From assembly GCA_028554645.1 (NCBI GenBank), contig JAQOOI010000022.1, positions 1,364,001-1,428,000 on the forward strand: a stretch of 64,000 nt of DNA, read 5' to 3'. Origin of the DNA: Omphalotus guepiniiformis. Taxonomy: Eukaryota > Basidiomycota > Agaricomycetes > Agaricales > Omphalotaceae. This document shows, piece after piece, positions 45,388 through 56,566 of this stretch. Numbering within the stretch: the stretch's first letter is position 1; every line of letters begins with the position of its first letter. A program made the translations under genes and the position numbers. The notes below the pieces were generated by a model. That model worked only from the letters and a program-made list of their open reading frames with translations, was not told where the DNA came from and searched no databases.

Positions 45388-48300
45388 AGCTAACCAATAG
45401 TAATCCGAACCTCGCCGACGGTTTGACAAGATCAAGTGCTGGATGATATTCTTGATCCAATGAAGGAAGGCCCAAAGGCAGGAACGCAGATAGCTTGTCT
45501 GAAGAGACCCTATTGCCCGAGATCACTGCATGAGATGATGAAGGTGGTAACACTGCAGCCAAGAGTATCTGGGTCCTGGAAAGATGCTCAGCAACTCTAC
45601 TGCCAAGTGTGCTTCCATCCGGAACTTCATCAAGGGCGCCAATCTGATTTTGGCAAAATTATTGTTGGAATGGGAGTATAAAACGAAAAAAAAACCTACA
45701 TTTCGTCGAATCCCAGCAATCTTGAAGTCTATAGACTTCCGAATATCACTCCAATCCCTCTGGACTTCCCAGATTTCACAGACCTTTTGCAAAAAGGCCA
45801 GGTCATGCAGAGTTTGGATATCTTGATCCCATCCCTCTGATATGGTTACGAGCTGAGATATGAACAGATGTGTTGTTTGGTGGGATAAGTCTAGCTGCCG
45901 CGAAGAGTCCAAAGTAAAACCTAAGCTCTGTATTGCTTGGGCTAGGGAGAGCAGAGATTCTACGAGTGCTGAAGACGCTGACGCTGAAAGAGTCTGAGGT
46001 ACTGCATTGTACAAGGCTCAGTAAATTCGCACATACCACATGTCTGACTTTTGCGCACTGGGCTCAAGGCTAACTTGTGTCGCGATATGATTCTAGGCAC
46101 AGTGTAATTCCTCCAGCAGTCCACTATTGAGTTATATAAGCCTTGAGTGTTCGTCCTGAACTCTGATTTCGGTTTTTTTTTCAGCATGATGAACGAACAC
46201 AATTAGTGCATCCCTACCTGTGGCAATCACAGAGTCGCGACAAAGATATGATGCGAAGGGCGAGGTGGATGACAGTGCCTCTGCAAGGTGGCATACGAAC
46301 ACAAGAGCATCTACATTGAGCTCTGCCATACTGGTCAGTATCTCGCGGCAAGACCATCTTCATCAATCACTCACGGGCCTTGCTGGAAATTTCATCTACG
46401 ACGGAGCTCAAAATCTTGAGCACATTAGTGCATAGCCTCTGAGTTTCAGGATGGTAGGCACGCCTAAGTTGATGAACCAGTGTGCTGAATCAGGCAATAA
46501 GCAAATGTATTGTGTTATCTAAAGGATACAACTGACCTGGTATCGTCGTCATCTCCGCGAAGCACTTGAGTGAGGTCATCCTGCAATGTCCGCGCACAGT
46601 CCTCCAGAGTATGAAGAACGTCCTCAAGTAGAGAAGTCCGACACAAAAGTTGCCTTTGGAGATTACTTCTGTATTTCTGAAAGGATGAGTCTGCTGATCC
46701 TACTCCAGATTGTGAAACAGTTGGCAGTGGCGGAGCCTGGAACAAAAGGCCAGTGAAACACACATCTATTATCACCTACGTAAATTCTAGCTTCATGTAC
46801 ATGCAGACGAAAATTACCAGAGTGCAAGCTTGTTTCCTTTCCTGACGAGAAAACAGCAGAAGCAAGCCGGTCTTGAAAAGTAGATTCCGCATCTGAAAGG
46901 GTTGACTTCCATATTTCAACGATCCGTTCACGAAATATGTCATCAAAGATGATGTTCAGTTGCGCATCGTGCAGTGAATCCAACCCTATTGAAGTTTGCA
47001 ACCAATTCCTTACAGCGGATCTTATGGACCAGACTTGCTTTACAGATCGCAGGTCCCGCACCCAAGCCTCCACGCTGAGTTGAAGGGTTTTTGCAGAATT
47101 TTGAAACCACTCTCTCACTTGCTGAGAGAGTTGTTGTGTTGAAATTGATGAGGAAGAAGAATTGAGGTCAACGTAAGGTTTGTATGACTTCAAGTTTTGA
47201 GGAAGCATGATGAAGTGCGCGGAGGAGGGGAGATTCGTGAGAAGCAGATCGGTGGTGAGCTGCAGCTCTGGAGGAAGAGAAATTCGAGAGGAACCATTCT
47301 GAATAAATTCAAGGACCGATCTAATCAAAGACGGAGAACTCTGTTGATCACGGAACACATCTTGACAAGTTTTGACCGTACGGCCGATTGAGTCCAGAGC
47401 AAGCAGGATGGAATGCTTGACTTCCTTGATCGAACGTTGGTACGAAAGCGATTTGTCCGGCGGTAGCCCCTTCGTCTGTCGTGTTGAAATAGATACAAGT
47501 GAATGAGGCTTCTCGGACGTCTTAGAGAGTATCAGCTGGAGAGCCTTTGCCCTCTGCTCCAATAACGTCGTCAAAGTCTCAGCAAAAGGACGCGAGTCCA
47601 GTAGGTGCAACGCCAACAACGTTGCACAAACGCCCTTTAATCACCAGTAAGCTGTTGTACTTGTGTGACATTGAGAAACCTACTTCTGAGGACGTTGTAT
47701 ATTCTCTTAACGAGAGAACGGCTCTGTGGATGATTTGCGACCGGAATTGAGAGACAACTTCCCACTGACGCTGTACCAAAGGAAATTGCTCCTGAGGACG
47801 CTCTTTTGAGATGTGATCTGTCGAAGAGAGACGTGCAACGTACCACGACGTCTATACCTTGACTTCGCCAGGTCTCTTCTTCTCTCTCATCTTCTCGTAC
47901 CAAGGCACGATGAACGACACGCGATAGCAGGAATAGCCAAGCAGCTGTGAAGTATTTCTTCTTCTCCAGCAGCCTCCAAAGATGCTCGGGAACATCGAGT
48001 AACAACTTCATATGTGCTGCAAGAATCTGTAGGGCTTGCAAGTGCGTGTCTATAGGAAGCCACCACTTACTTCATCGCTCAGTAGAGAAGCTACTAGCGA
48101 CTGACCTTCATTCCTTTGGACTGAAGCTAATTTCGGTATTGAGGGAACTTCCTCGGCCAATATAGCCACCTTGGTCTCTTTCAACGCATGAATGACAAGA
48201 CTCGAAGATTTTGCAATGGAGATGATTGACGTGGAGGCCTGAAGCAGATCGCGGTATCGTTCTCTGTACTTACAGTAAGCATCCTAAGCTCCAACACAAG

Positions 48301-48625
48301 CACTGGTGAAAAATTCGCGTACCCCACCATCAACCGGAGTTCTTCCTGCTTCGCGTCAGCATCAGCTCTGTAGCGACCGTTAGTCCTGGATGGGCGTCCT
48401 TCTTGAGACTATTGAAACATACCTGAGGCGTTGCTGTATGAGTTTTATTTCTGATATCGAATGCTTCACGAATAACTCATCGGGGTTCATGTTGTCTAAT
48501 GGCATTTTGGATATTGAGCCCGAAACTTGGCGAGAAGATTGGGACGAAAGCGCTTTAGATATAGGGAAAGTAGTTTGTCCATTACTGGTTGAATGTGTAG
48601 ACATAAAGGAGGAAGCGGGCAGCAA
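45388..48625 (-). CDS. COG1: COG1, conserved oligomeric Golgi complex subunit 1
   Basis: The gene has about eleven exons, the first four being minus 48625-48423, 48367-48323, 48263-48106 and 48049-47844. The protein starts near MNPDELFVKHSISEIKLIQQ, continues ADADAKQEELRLMVG and ERYRDLLQASTSIISI, the hallmark Cog1 N-terminus. AHMKLLLDVPEHLWRLLEKK follows. The C-terminus ends KPSARFGLLLVS. The COG complex tethers vesicles for retrograde transport within the Golgi. All junctions I resolved are GT-AG. Two tempting read-through segments (near 48050-48105 and 46740-46810) are intronic once the conserved text is followed. The start lies 152 bp from the stop of TMEM115, on the same strand. Confidence 0.9.
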
Positions 48626-48777
48626 GCAAAGGCGTAGCGCGTAACGCTTCTACTTAGTTTCAGCTGAACTTAGTGTTTACGTAAATTACGGGTAGACAAC
48701 AGGACGATATCAACATAAAAACATTATTTTGCGAAGAGTATACAGACTTCCGAGTCAAATGTGGGTTGAAAGCTCCA

Positions 48778-50123
48778 CTACTGAGTATCTGCCTTTCCGA
48801 TATCTCCAAGTTCTGATTCAGCCACGCTGTTTTTTGAGACGTGATTAGTAGCAGAGTTGGCAGCGCCGTCTGGTCGTGGACTTGCGACTGGGGGAGGCAC
48901 TCGGGGTGTTTGGGCTGAGATAGGATTGGCTGATAGCGGGCCCGAACCTGATGGTGAAGAAGTATGGGAAAGGCGTTGATCAAGCGCTTGCAAAGCAAGA
49001 GCCCTGAAGAAAGATATGTGAAGATTTGTATCTCAAGAACGTGAAGCAGACTTGCCGTCGTCTCTCTGCTTCTGCCCGCGCGCCTCCCGGAACTGCACTA
49101 TAGGCACCACTCTCAACATCACCATGAGCGGGAATGAGGTGGAAACGGTTAGCCCATTTGTAGACAAAGTTACCCCCCGGGCCAAGGACGGGACTGTGGA
49201 ACAATGAGAAATACTTGTGGTTGCAATTATAGAAAACGTACTGAGTGAAGGGAGGGAACCATGATACTAATGCAAACGTCTCGCTTCGATCCCCATAGGT
49301 ATCCATTCCACCAACGGTATCATTCGTATTCTTTTTGTAGAAGCGAAGGTATATCCAGCTTGTGAACCAACCAAACTGAATGATGATCCAAGGGCACTGG
49401 AAGCCAAGAAGCGTCATAACAGTCGATAAGGTGAGATACGCCATAGGCAGACTCTAATAGTTCATGAAGCAAACCGTAGGTAGGGACAATCTGAGTTATG
49501 TACCTTGACGCGTGCTTTTAGAAAACCTAGAACCTGTACTTGATGTTCTGGTATGAGTTGCGTAAAGGCCACAAGAACTGCTATTTGCAGAGACATCTGC
49601 CCATGATATTGCATGCCATAGCTAAAAAGATAGGTAAGCACAACATACGAAGAACAGAGCAAGTGACATTACGCACAGATACAATTCTGCGTCACTGGTT
49701 GCCATGAACTCGATCCAGTTGAATCCAAAGGCAATAACGTTGGAAGCACCGACAGAAGCAACAATAAACTTGAGAGTTTCTACGCTTCCCCATAACCTTT
49801 CCAGATATTTCAAGGCAGGAGGTATAGTGATGAGGGAGATTACGAGCTAAGAGAGAGAAAACATTGAACTTGGAAGACATTGGATACAAAAAAGAGTCAA
49901 AGCGCACCTCCCATGCGCTAAGCTCAACAAGAGCAGATGTGACAAAAGTCCATGGATAAAAAAGACTCGAGCCAGGGACTAACGTCAGATACGGTGTTGA
50001 ATTTGTCAAGTTCCAATGTAGCCATGCATACAGCAGAGTCGTGAGTACCGTAGCCAACGTGAAGTAACGTGTCAAAGGTGGTATTGAGGTGATAAAGGTC
50101 ATAGGAGATTGAAGTATAGCCAT
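48778..50123 (-). CDS. TMEM115: TMEM115-like Golgi membrane protein (rhomboid-like, DUF1751)
   Basis: Six exons (minus: 50123-49908, 49846-49677, 49621-49504, 49453-49242, 49193-49056, 49003-48778) give 359 residues. The N-terminal 230 residues carry several membrane helices with rhomboid-like order: LVPGSSLFYPWTFVTSALVE, KYLERLWGSVETLKFIV, YGMQYHGQMSLQIAVLVAF. The cytosolic tail is Pro/Ser-rich. There is no rhomboid Ser/His catalytic pair, as is normal for TMEM115. The animal protein sits in the Golgi, takes part in retrograde transport and binds the COG complex. Intron 5 (minus 49055-49004) has a GC donor (GCAAGT); the nearby GT gives a stop. Intron 4 is 48 nt and free of stops. Confidence 0.88.
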
Positions 50124-50273
50124 TACGACTGTTCAGTCTCAAAGGAATGAGACGGAGACTCTAAAGGAGGAGAGGCAAGCAGGCAGCGCTGCAGCGCTAC
50201 GGAAAGACACGTGACACTCTTTATTTGTCCTTCCCTTCGGTCAAATGACTGCATCCACAGCTTGACCTACATA
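50124..50273. promoter_or_regulatory. Bidirectional promoter, TMEM115 / FAM32A
   Basis: This is 150 bp between opposite start codons. It contains ACACGTGA at 50207-50214, 84 bp from the TMEM115 ATG and 60 bp from the FAM32A ATG. Confidence 0.55.
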
Positions 50274-50823
50274 ATGTCGGATTACGACGTTCGCCCTGCG
50301 GGCTCACTCAAGCTCAAGGGCACCGTTGTGGACGGCGGCATTGTAAAGAAGTGAGCAATCTCAACCATAACTTCTTTTGCAACAATCTGACTTCAGTTCT
50401 AGGAAGAAGAAGAAGGCCAAATCGTCTAAGAATGATCCTGAAAAAGAAAAGGACCGTGAACGCGAGAGGGTGAAAGAGCTATTGCTACAGGACGATGCAG
50501 GTACTCCCACGCCTGGTGGAAGTGGGCGTAATTCCCCTTCCGCGGGAGGAAGTAAAGCCAAAACTGAGGCGGAAAGGCGCTTTGAGGAGGTTCAGAAACG
50601 GAGGGTGCGTTGGCCTATTTGTCTTGGATGTGCGTCCCTAATGCGTATAACAGCTTGCTCAACGTGTAGCAAAATTAGCACACAAAACCCATAAGGATCG
50701 TGTCAACGAATTTAATACACACCTTGAATCTCTGAGCGAGCACCACGACATTCCGAAAGTGAGTGTACTGTGTCTGGTGATGGTTTATCTCTCACTGATG
50801 GCTTGCAGGTCGGACCAGGCTGA
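50274..50823 (+). CDS. FAM32A: FAM32A-like protein (DUF1754)
   Basis: Four exons (50274-50350, 50397-50604, 50654-50758, 50809-50823) give 134 residues. The opening GSLKLKG, the Lys-rich stretch KSRKKKKAKSS-like, the helix EAERRFEEVQKRR and the C-terminal tail LSEHHDIPKVGPG are the family signature. Human FAM32A is a spliceosome factor that inserts its C-terminal tail into the catalytic core and helps 3' splice-site choice in step two. A similar role here is inference, but it is notable given the unusual 3' splice sites in this window. All introns are GT-AG. Confidence 0.92.
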
Positions 50824-51126
50824 GATGCCTCGAGTTTTTGTCAGTCGGCAGAGTTCTGGCGTTGGTTGTTGTGTCTGGCGTGTTCACCCTTGTATACTCT
50901 TGACTTCTTGCACGAGAATGGTTTTCGGTTTTGTTTTGGCGCTGCTGCCGAATGAAGATCTGTTCTTGTGTCAATTATTAGGCCAATGTAAAATATACCA
51001 TCTATATTTGTTCCACAGTAGAGTTTCACACAGTGACATTGTATGTACGCGTGACAACAAACCCGTGTACCCCTCTTTCTTACCTTCACTCATCTCAAAC
51101 GTCGTCGCTTTTGTGCGCCAACCAGC

Positions 51127-53397
51127 ATGTCCTCAGTGCCTAAGGGTCATGTCTGTCCACCATCTAACGCAGTACATCCTTCCGACCGCTGGGAATCTTT
51201 GTTCATATACTCGTTCATTTGCAAGTTTACCAACCTTCGAGGAAAGGTTGAAGGCTTAGAGACACCGATGGAGTCAGTGATATATCAACACTCTTTTCAA
51301 CTTCATTTAACTGATCTATCGTCGGGTATATCTCTTGGTAGTCTCGAAAATGCGCTTCTGCTACGAGAACCAAACACGCTAATAAGCGCGGTGTTAACTA
51401 GGTTCATCCTCAATCTGCGGCCACAAACGCGCAATTTGAGGTAAGGGTGCGATGAAATGCACTCGATTCTATTTCACGAGCGTTCCCTGCATTTTCAGTG
51501 CCGATCAAATATCTGCGACTGTGGCCTCAGTTCTAGGTGACCATTTCAAGACGCCGGAAAGAACAATATTTTGGGATGATGATTTACAAATGAACGTGGA
51601 TCCATTTCCTGGACTTGATGGAGGGTTCTTTGCAGCTGATTGGGACTTCAAAGTACGTGTTTTGCGCGTGAAGTATGCGCTCCACAAGCTGACTTCCATG
51701 GTTTCATGCGCGACTTACTCAGCTCAAGATCCTGCGACAGCTTGTCGAAATGCAGTTAACTCATTGTGCAGATATCAAAAATAAGATCGATCGTGCTTGG
51801 GGTGTACAGCAAAACAAAAATAAGAAAAAAGATGCCACTACCGCTCGTCCGGACCCTTCAGATCCGGAGAGTCAGGAACATCTTCAACTGCTGCCAATAG
51901 GACAAGACTCTCAACGCAAGCGTTATTGGGTTGCGGACAGTATGTGTACATTTTCAATTTCCCAGACCTATACATCTGTCTCCTTTCATTGACCTCATCT
52001 CTTCTCCCTCCGGTCGACAAATCTGCTTGTGATGTATAGCTAACTGCGGTCAACCTTGTTTATTCAGATTCACCACGTATATATATCTCAACCAATCCCT
52101 GGAAGACCACCGCAACATTTCAAAGTATCTCATCAACACGAGAGGAGTATGTCGCTACTATCGAGAAGTTAAAGGGCAGCATGCCGTCGTCTACTGGAAT
52201 TAACGGGCGGTCGAAGAAACGGTCGAAACAACAAATCTCACACATATCCTTGATTAGTTCACTGGAAACTCGACTGGAATTGATTGATGCCGAGATAGCG
52301 GTCAGTTTCTTCTTCCCGTGTCCTCAATGTTACATGAATTTTGTTACCCACCTTCACTCCGCATATTCCAATCGTCGTTCTGGCCTGCTTTGACTCACAC
52401 TTTTTATGTGTTACTCAGCGAGTTGCCAAAGTCCGAAAGAAGATTGAACAACGCAAGATCTTAATGGAACAAGCCGAGATTCGCCAAACACGCACTCGTA
52501 GACAAACGAGGAAACCTGATTACGTCTATAGCAATGCAATTGACAGTGAGGTCTGTCGACGGTCCATTGTTGATTTTGTGACAACGTAGCTAAAGCCCCA
52601 ATTTTGAAACTAAGGATGACGGCGACGACGAATACACATATCAAGAAGGCGAAGGAAACGACGATGAGTTTGGCGAGGCCGAAGTTGGTGAAAATGGAAT
52701 GGGCTCGAGACGATCTTCTAGACGAAATAATCACTCTCTTCCCAATGGTCAGCGGCGTTCGACGCGGGCAGCCGTTCTTAATGCCAATAACAAACGAGAT
52801 GCCGCTCAATTGGATGATTCATGGAACACTTGGCGAGGGGAACGGCGCTCAACGCGTCTTGGCGCCCCACCCGAGGTTCAACTGGACTATGAGCCATCAC
52901 CGAAGCGTGCGCGAACGGATGATAGTGCTCTCAGCACGAACTCTTCAGAGCCAGGTATACCTCCACGGAACGAGGCTAGTAGGGTGGCGGTCAAGGCATC
53001 AGGTGCTGCTGCTCTTAAGCCCACAGAAATTGCTTTGGAACAGATCGCAGGGAGGAAAAGATCAAAGTATTGGGTATACGCTGTTGAACCCATCCCAGGA
53101 GCTGTAGGCTCTCAGCCAACCGATCCGGAAGTGAAGTCGTTGGTTGATGATCATACCATTCAACGGACCTTGATCAACGGCAACATTCCGAATGTCAAAC
53201 CGCTCATCAGCGATGCCGCTATGGAAGTGGACGGTGAATCTGCAGGGGATCGCGATGACAGTGTTTTGCCACATCAGAACGGCCATGGAACCAACGGCAT
53301 CACTACCTCTATATCTCCGCGTCTCAAGACAGAGTGCGTGAGTGTGTCAGAGCTCGATAGGACTTTAGCTGGTAGCCTTTCCCCGCTTTCGCCATAG
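51127..53397 (+). CDS. WHIM-domain chromatin protein
   Basis: Seven exons (51127-51272, 51342-51440, 51499-51652, 51729-51939, 52068-52300, 52419-52550, 52615-53397) give 585 residues. The N-terminal part HPSDRWESLFIYSFICKFTN and the following helices look DDT/WHIM1-like. A WHIM2/3 motif follows: LPIGQDSQRKRYWVAD, then NSPRIYISTNPWK. Such motifs occur in ISWI-associated and related chromatin remodelling proteins, where they read linker DNA length. The middle is a Lys/Arg-rich coiled coil, then an acidic stretch, a SRRSSRR basic patch and a long disordered tail. The precise complex is not clear. The last intron uses GTCTGT as donor; the neighbouring GTGAGG would break the frame. Confidence 0.8.
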
Positions 53398-53729
53398 TTG
53401 TATGTGATCCGTGTCTTTCAATTTGGACTTGTGGGCCTATCATAGATATCAACCTTTGCACATTCTATATCTTTATTGCATATCAAGATCTTGGTGAATC
53501 ATACATCATACTACATACGAAATGGCTTCCCTCTAATGACTGTGTATATAATATAGTATCATTTCCGGCGCTCCGGACAAGTTTGAGAGCAATACTGGGC
53601 ATCCAATAGGAATTAACAAGTTAGTATGTATGTAATCGGTGGGCCACGTGGCTCAGAGTATTACTTTTGGAAGGGCCAGACCAATCTAGGAGACTCGACG
53701 TTTTCGCCGACCACCACTTTCTGCTCTTT
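53398..53729. promoter_or_regulatory. Gap and OCT1 promoter with CACGTG palindrome
   Basis: This is 332 bp. The palindrome GCCACGTGGC at 53643-53652 lies about 78 bp before the OCT1 ATG. Nothing else was recognised. Confidence 0.5.
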
Positions 53730-56250
53730 ATGCTCGCAAATTCTGCGAGGGATGCAGCGCGAAAGCCCTTAACGCGGGTATTTCGCTTTCGAGGATGTCT
53801 GTTCTCTGAGCAGAATGCATCTCATTCTCTTCCTCGTCGAGTTTCCTGTCGCACTGCTTCCACTCAGACAACTTCGGCGATCCCAGCGTCTGCAGATGAC
53901 AAACTTCTTGTGTCTCTTTTCGATCAGCCAAAATCTGGGTTAAACTTCTCCAAGTTCTCATACACTGGTCTTTTCGGGCACCCATCATTAACACATCCAA
54001 GTGCACTCATCTCACTCACTAACGCGACTCTTGTTCGCGCCCAGAATCTAACAGACCGTATACTTCGAGCTCGGGAGTCCCGGGATGAGCTTTTCAAGGT
54101 TGTCAAGAACTTAGACCGTCTTAGTGACCTGCTTTGCGGCGTCATAGATCTATCCGAATTGGTCCGCAATGCACATCCAGATCGTGCTTGGGTCGAAGCT
54201 GCGAATCATACTTATGAAGCTCTATGTGAATTCATGAACGTTCTTAATACACATGTAGGACTATACGATGTGAGTAACAGTGCGTTTACTTTGAAATCAT
54301 ATTGAAGCTCTGTGTTGTATTCAAGGTGCTCAAAGCAGTGTTTTCCGACCGAGATATGTTGAAGGCAATGGGACCTGAAGCACTTCAAACCGCTCTGATT
54401 TTTTGGCGCGACTTTGAAAAGTCTGCCATCAATCTCCCTCCAGAAAACCGAGAACAGTTTGTCTCTCTATCTTCAGAAATCCTGATACTCGGCCGAGAAT
54501 TTTTGCGAGAGGCCGCATCACCTCGCCCGCCAGTTTCGATCAAGCCGGAAGAACTGTCAGGATTGAAAGATCAGGGACTGGGTGTTAGATTACAACTGCA
54601 AGCTCGATTCACCAAGCGCGATCTTCTTGTCTACCCAGGGTCTCTACAGGCTCAAATGATTATGACTTCCGCCCCACAGGAAGAGCCGAGGCGCCGTGTG
54701 TATTTGGCGGCGCATTCGAGCACTCCAGAACAAGTTGATTTATTGGAGAAATTACTTCAACGGCGTGCGGAACTAGCACGATTAGTAGGCGCTGAAAGTT
54801 TTGCACATCTGACGCTTGATGACAAGATGGCAAAATCACCAGGTGAGTAACTATATCGCGGAGTGACGAAAAGATTACTCATTGTACATGCTTAGAAAAT
54901 GTCAATCATTTTCTCACTGCTCTTATGGATCATACCAGGCCAGCAGCAAGAAGCGCTTTGCGCGCGCTAAGTTTACGGAAACAGACTCACCTTCGCACAG
55001 CGCCGTTCCCTATCGTCCAAGCTTGGGATCGTGATTTCTATTGTCCCCCTGAACCGCCCGTAGCCCCAATACCCTTGCCACCCCTCACGGTCGGTACGGT
55101 GTTCATGGGCTTGTCGAGATTGTTTCGACACCTCTATGGAGTGACCCTTCGACCTGTTCATGCAGCACCAGGCGAAGTATGGCACTCGGATGTGCAGAAG
55201 CTCGAAGTCGTGGATGAGGAGAAAGGCATCATTGGATGGATTTATGCCGATATCTTTGCCCGACGGGGTAAAGTAGGGGGCGCTGCCCACTACACCGTGC
55301 GATGTTCACGTCGAACTGACGACGACGATGAACACGGGGATAATACTGACCGAATCCCCGAATGTGCCGGTAGCATCCGTGAATCAATCGAATTTGAAGC
55401 CATGAAAAGGCATCGATTGCCCGGGCAAGAAGGTGTATATCAATTACCTCTGGTGGTACTTTTATGCGAGTTTCCTCGACCTTCAATGTCGAAGGGCGCT
55501 ACTGTACTGGAATGGCACGATGTCAACACACTTTTTCATGAAATGGGTCATGCAATGCATTGTAGGTCACCTTGGCTGGCTAATACTTCACCGGATTCTG
55601 ATCAACCTTTTTTATCTGAAGCTATGCTGGGCAGAACAGAATACCAGAACGTCTCCGGTACTCGTTGTGCTACCGACTTTGTCGAGCTCCCCTCTATCCT
55701 CATGGAACACTTCCTTAACTCTCCTACTGTCCTTTCCTTATTTAACGCAGATTCAACGTCTACTCTTAGCCAAGCTGCTAATCATCATGTCGATCCTTGT
55801 CATTCCATTGACACGTACCAACAAATACTCCTCGCTGCTCTTGACCAAGCGTATCATTCCCCTGCCGTCCTGCAGTCTAGTTTTTCCTCTACTGCAGAAT
55901 ACGCGAATCTACAAAACACTCGCGGTTTGATACCGTACGTGCCTGGAACCTCTTTCCAAACACAATTCGGCCATCTCTTCAGTTATGGTGCCACGTATTA
56001 TTCCTACCTCCTTGATCGAGCGATAGCTTCGCGTGTATGGAGGAAGGTCTTTTCCGGAAACCCCCTAGACAGAGAGACAGGCGAGAAGTATAAGAATGAG
56101 ATCCTTCGTTATGGTGGCGGACGCGATCCATGGAAGATGGTCTCTTCAATTCTTTCGTCTCCTGAGTTGGAGAGTGGAGATGCTGAAGCTATGCGGATTG
56201 TGGGGCAGTGGAGGATCGAAGACGAAGTAGGACTCCCTGGAAGGCATTAA
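53730..56250 (+). CDS. OCT1: Mitochondrial intermediate peptidase
   Basis: Four exons (53730-54269, 54326-54842, 54896-55561, 55622-56250) give 783 residues. The first 40 residues are Arg/Ser-rich and low in acid, a mitochondrial presequence. The M3 metallopeptidase zinc site is [10 protein letters not shown] (near residue 568), followed by [21 protein letters not shown], where the third ligand region lies. The enzyme removes an octapeptide from some imported proteins in the matrix. The intron right after the zinc site (55562-55621) is 60 nt and has no stop in frame, so a retained transcript would stay open. The preceding motif GCCACGTGGC may act in its promoter. Confidence 0.95.
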
Positions 56251-56566
56251 TTCAGTTTAACCTATTCTACATACACCTACACCTCATTCATTTCAGACCG
56301 AGGACAATGTTGTAAACTATCCATACGTATTAAGATAATGAGTGCTCAGGATTTAGAATTGTTTGAAATATTAAAATAAATGCGTTCTTCAACACCAAGC
56401 TCGTGACAGTATGGCTGAACGTTACATTTCGTACTATTAAGGCATGGCACTACGGTACAATCTACAGAACGTAACAATGAATCTTTTATTCTACCGCGAT
56501 ATTAGTTTTCCTTCTAATCTTGAAAAGGCACTCGTCAACAAGCTGAAAAGCAGACGCTAAGTCTAC
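56251..56566. other. Convergent 3' region, OCT1 / ADCK2-like gene
   Basis: This is 316 bp of AT-rich sequence between facing stop codons. No gene is seen. Confidence 0.4.

Noticed and set aside
48050..48105. COG1 exon appearing to run on through LLSDE with an apparently AG-less intron
   Set aside because: A GTCAGT donor further upstream with the CTATAG acceptor gives NEDTHLQALQILAAHM in frame, so this is a normal GT-AG intron.
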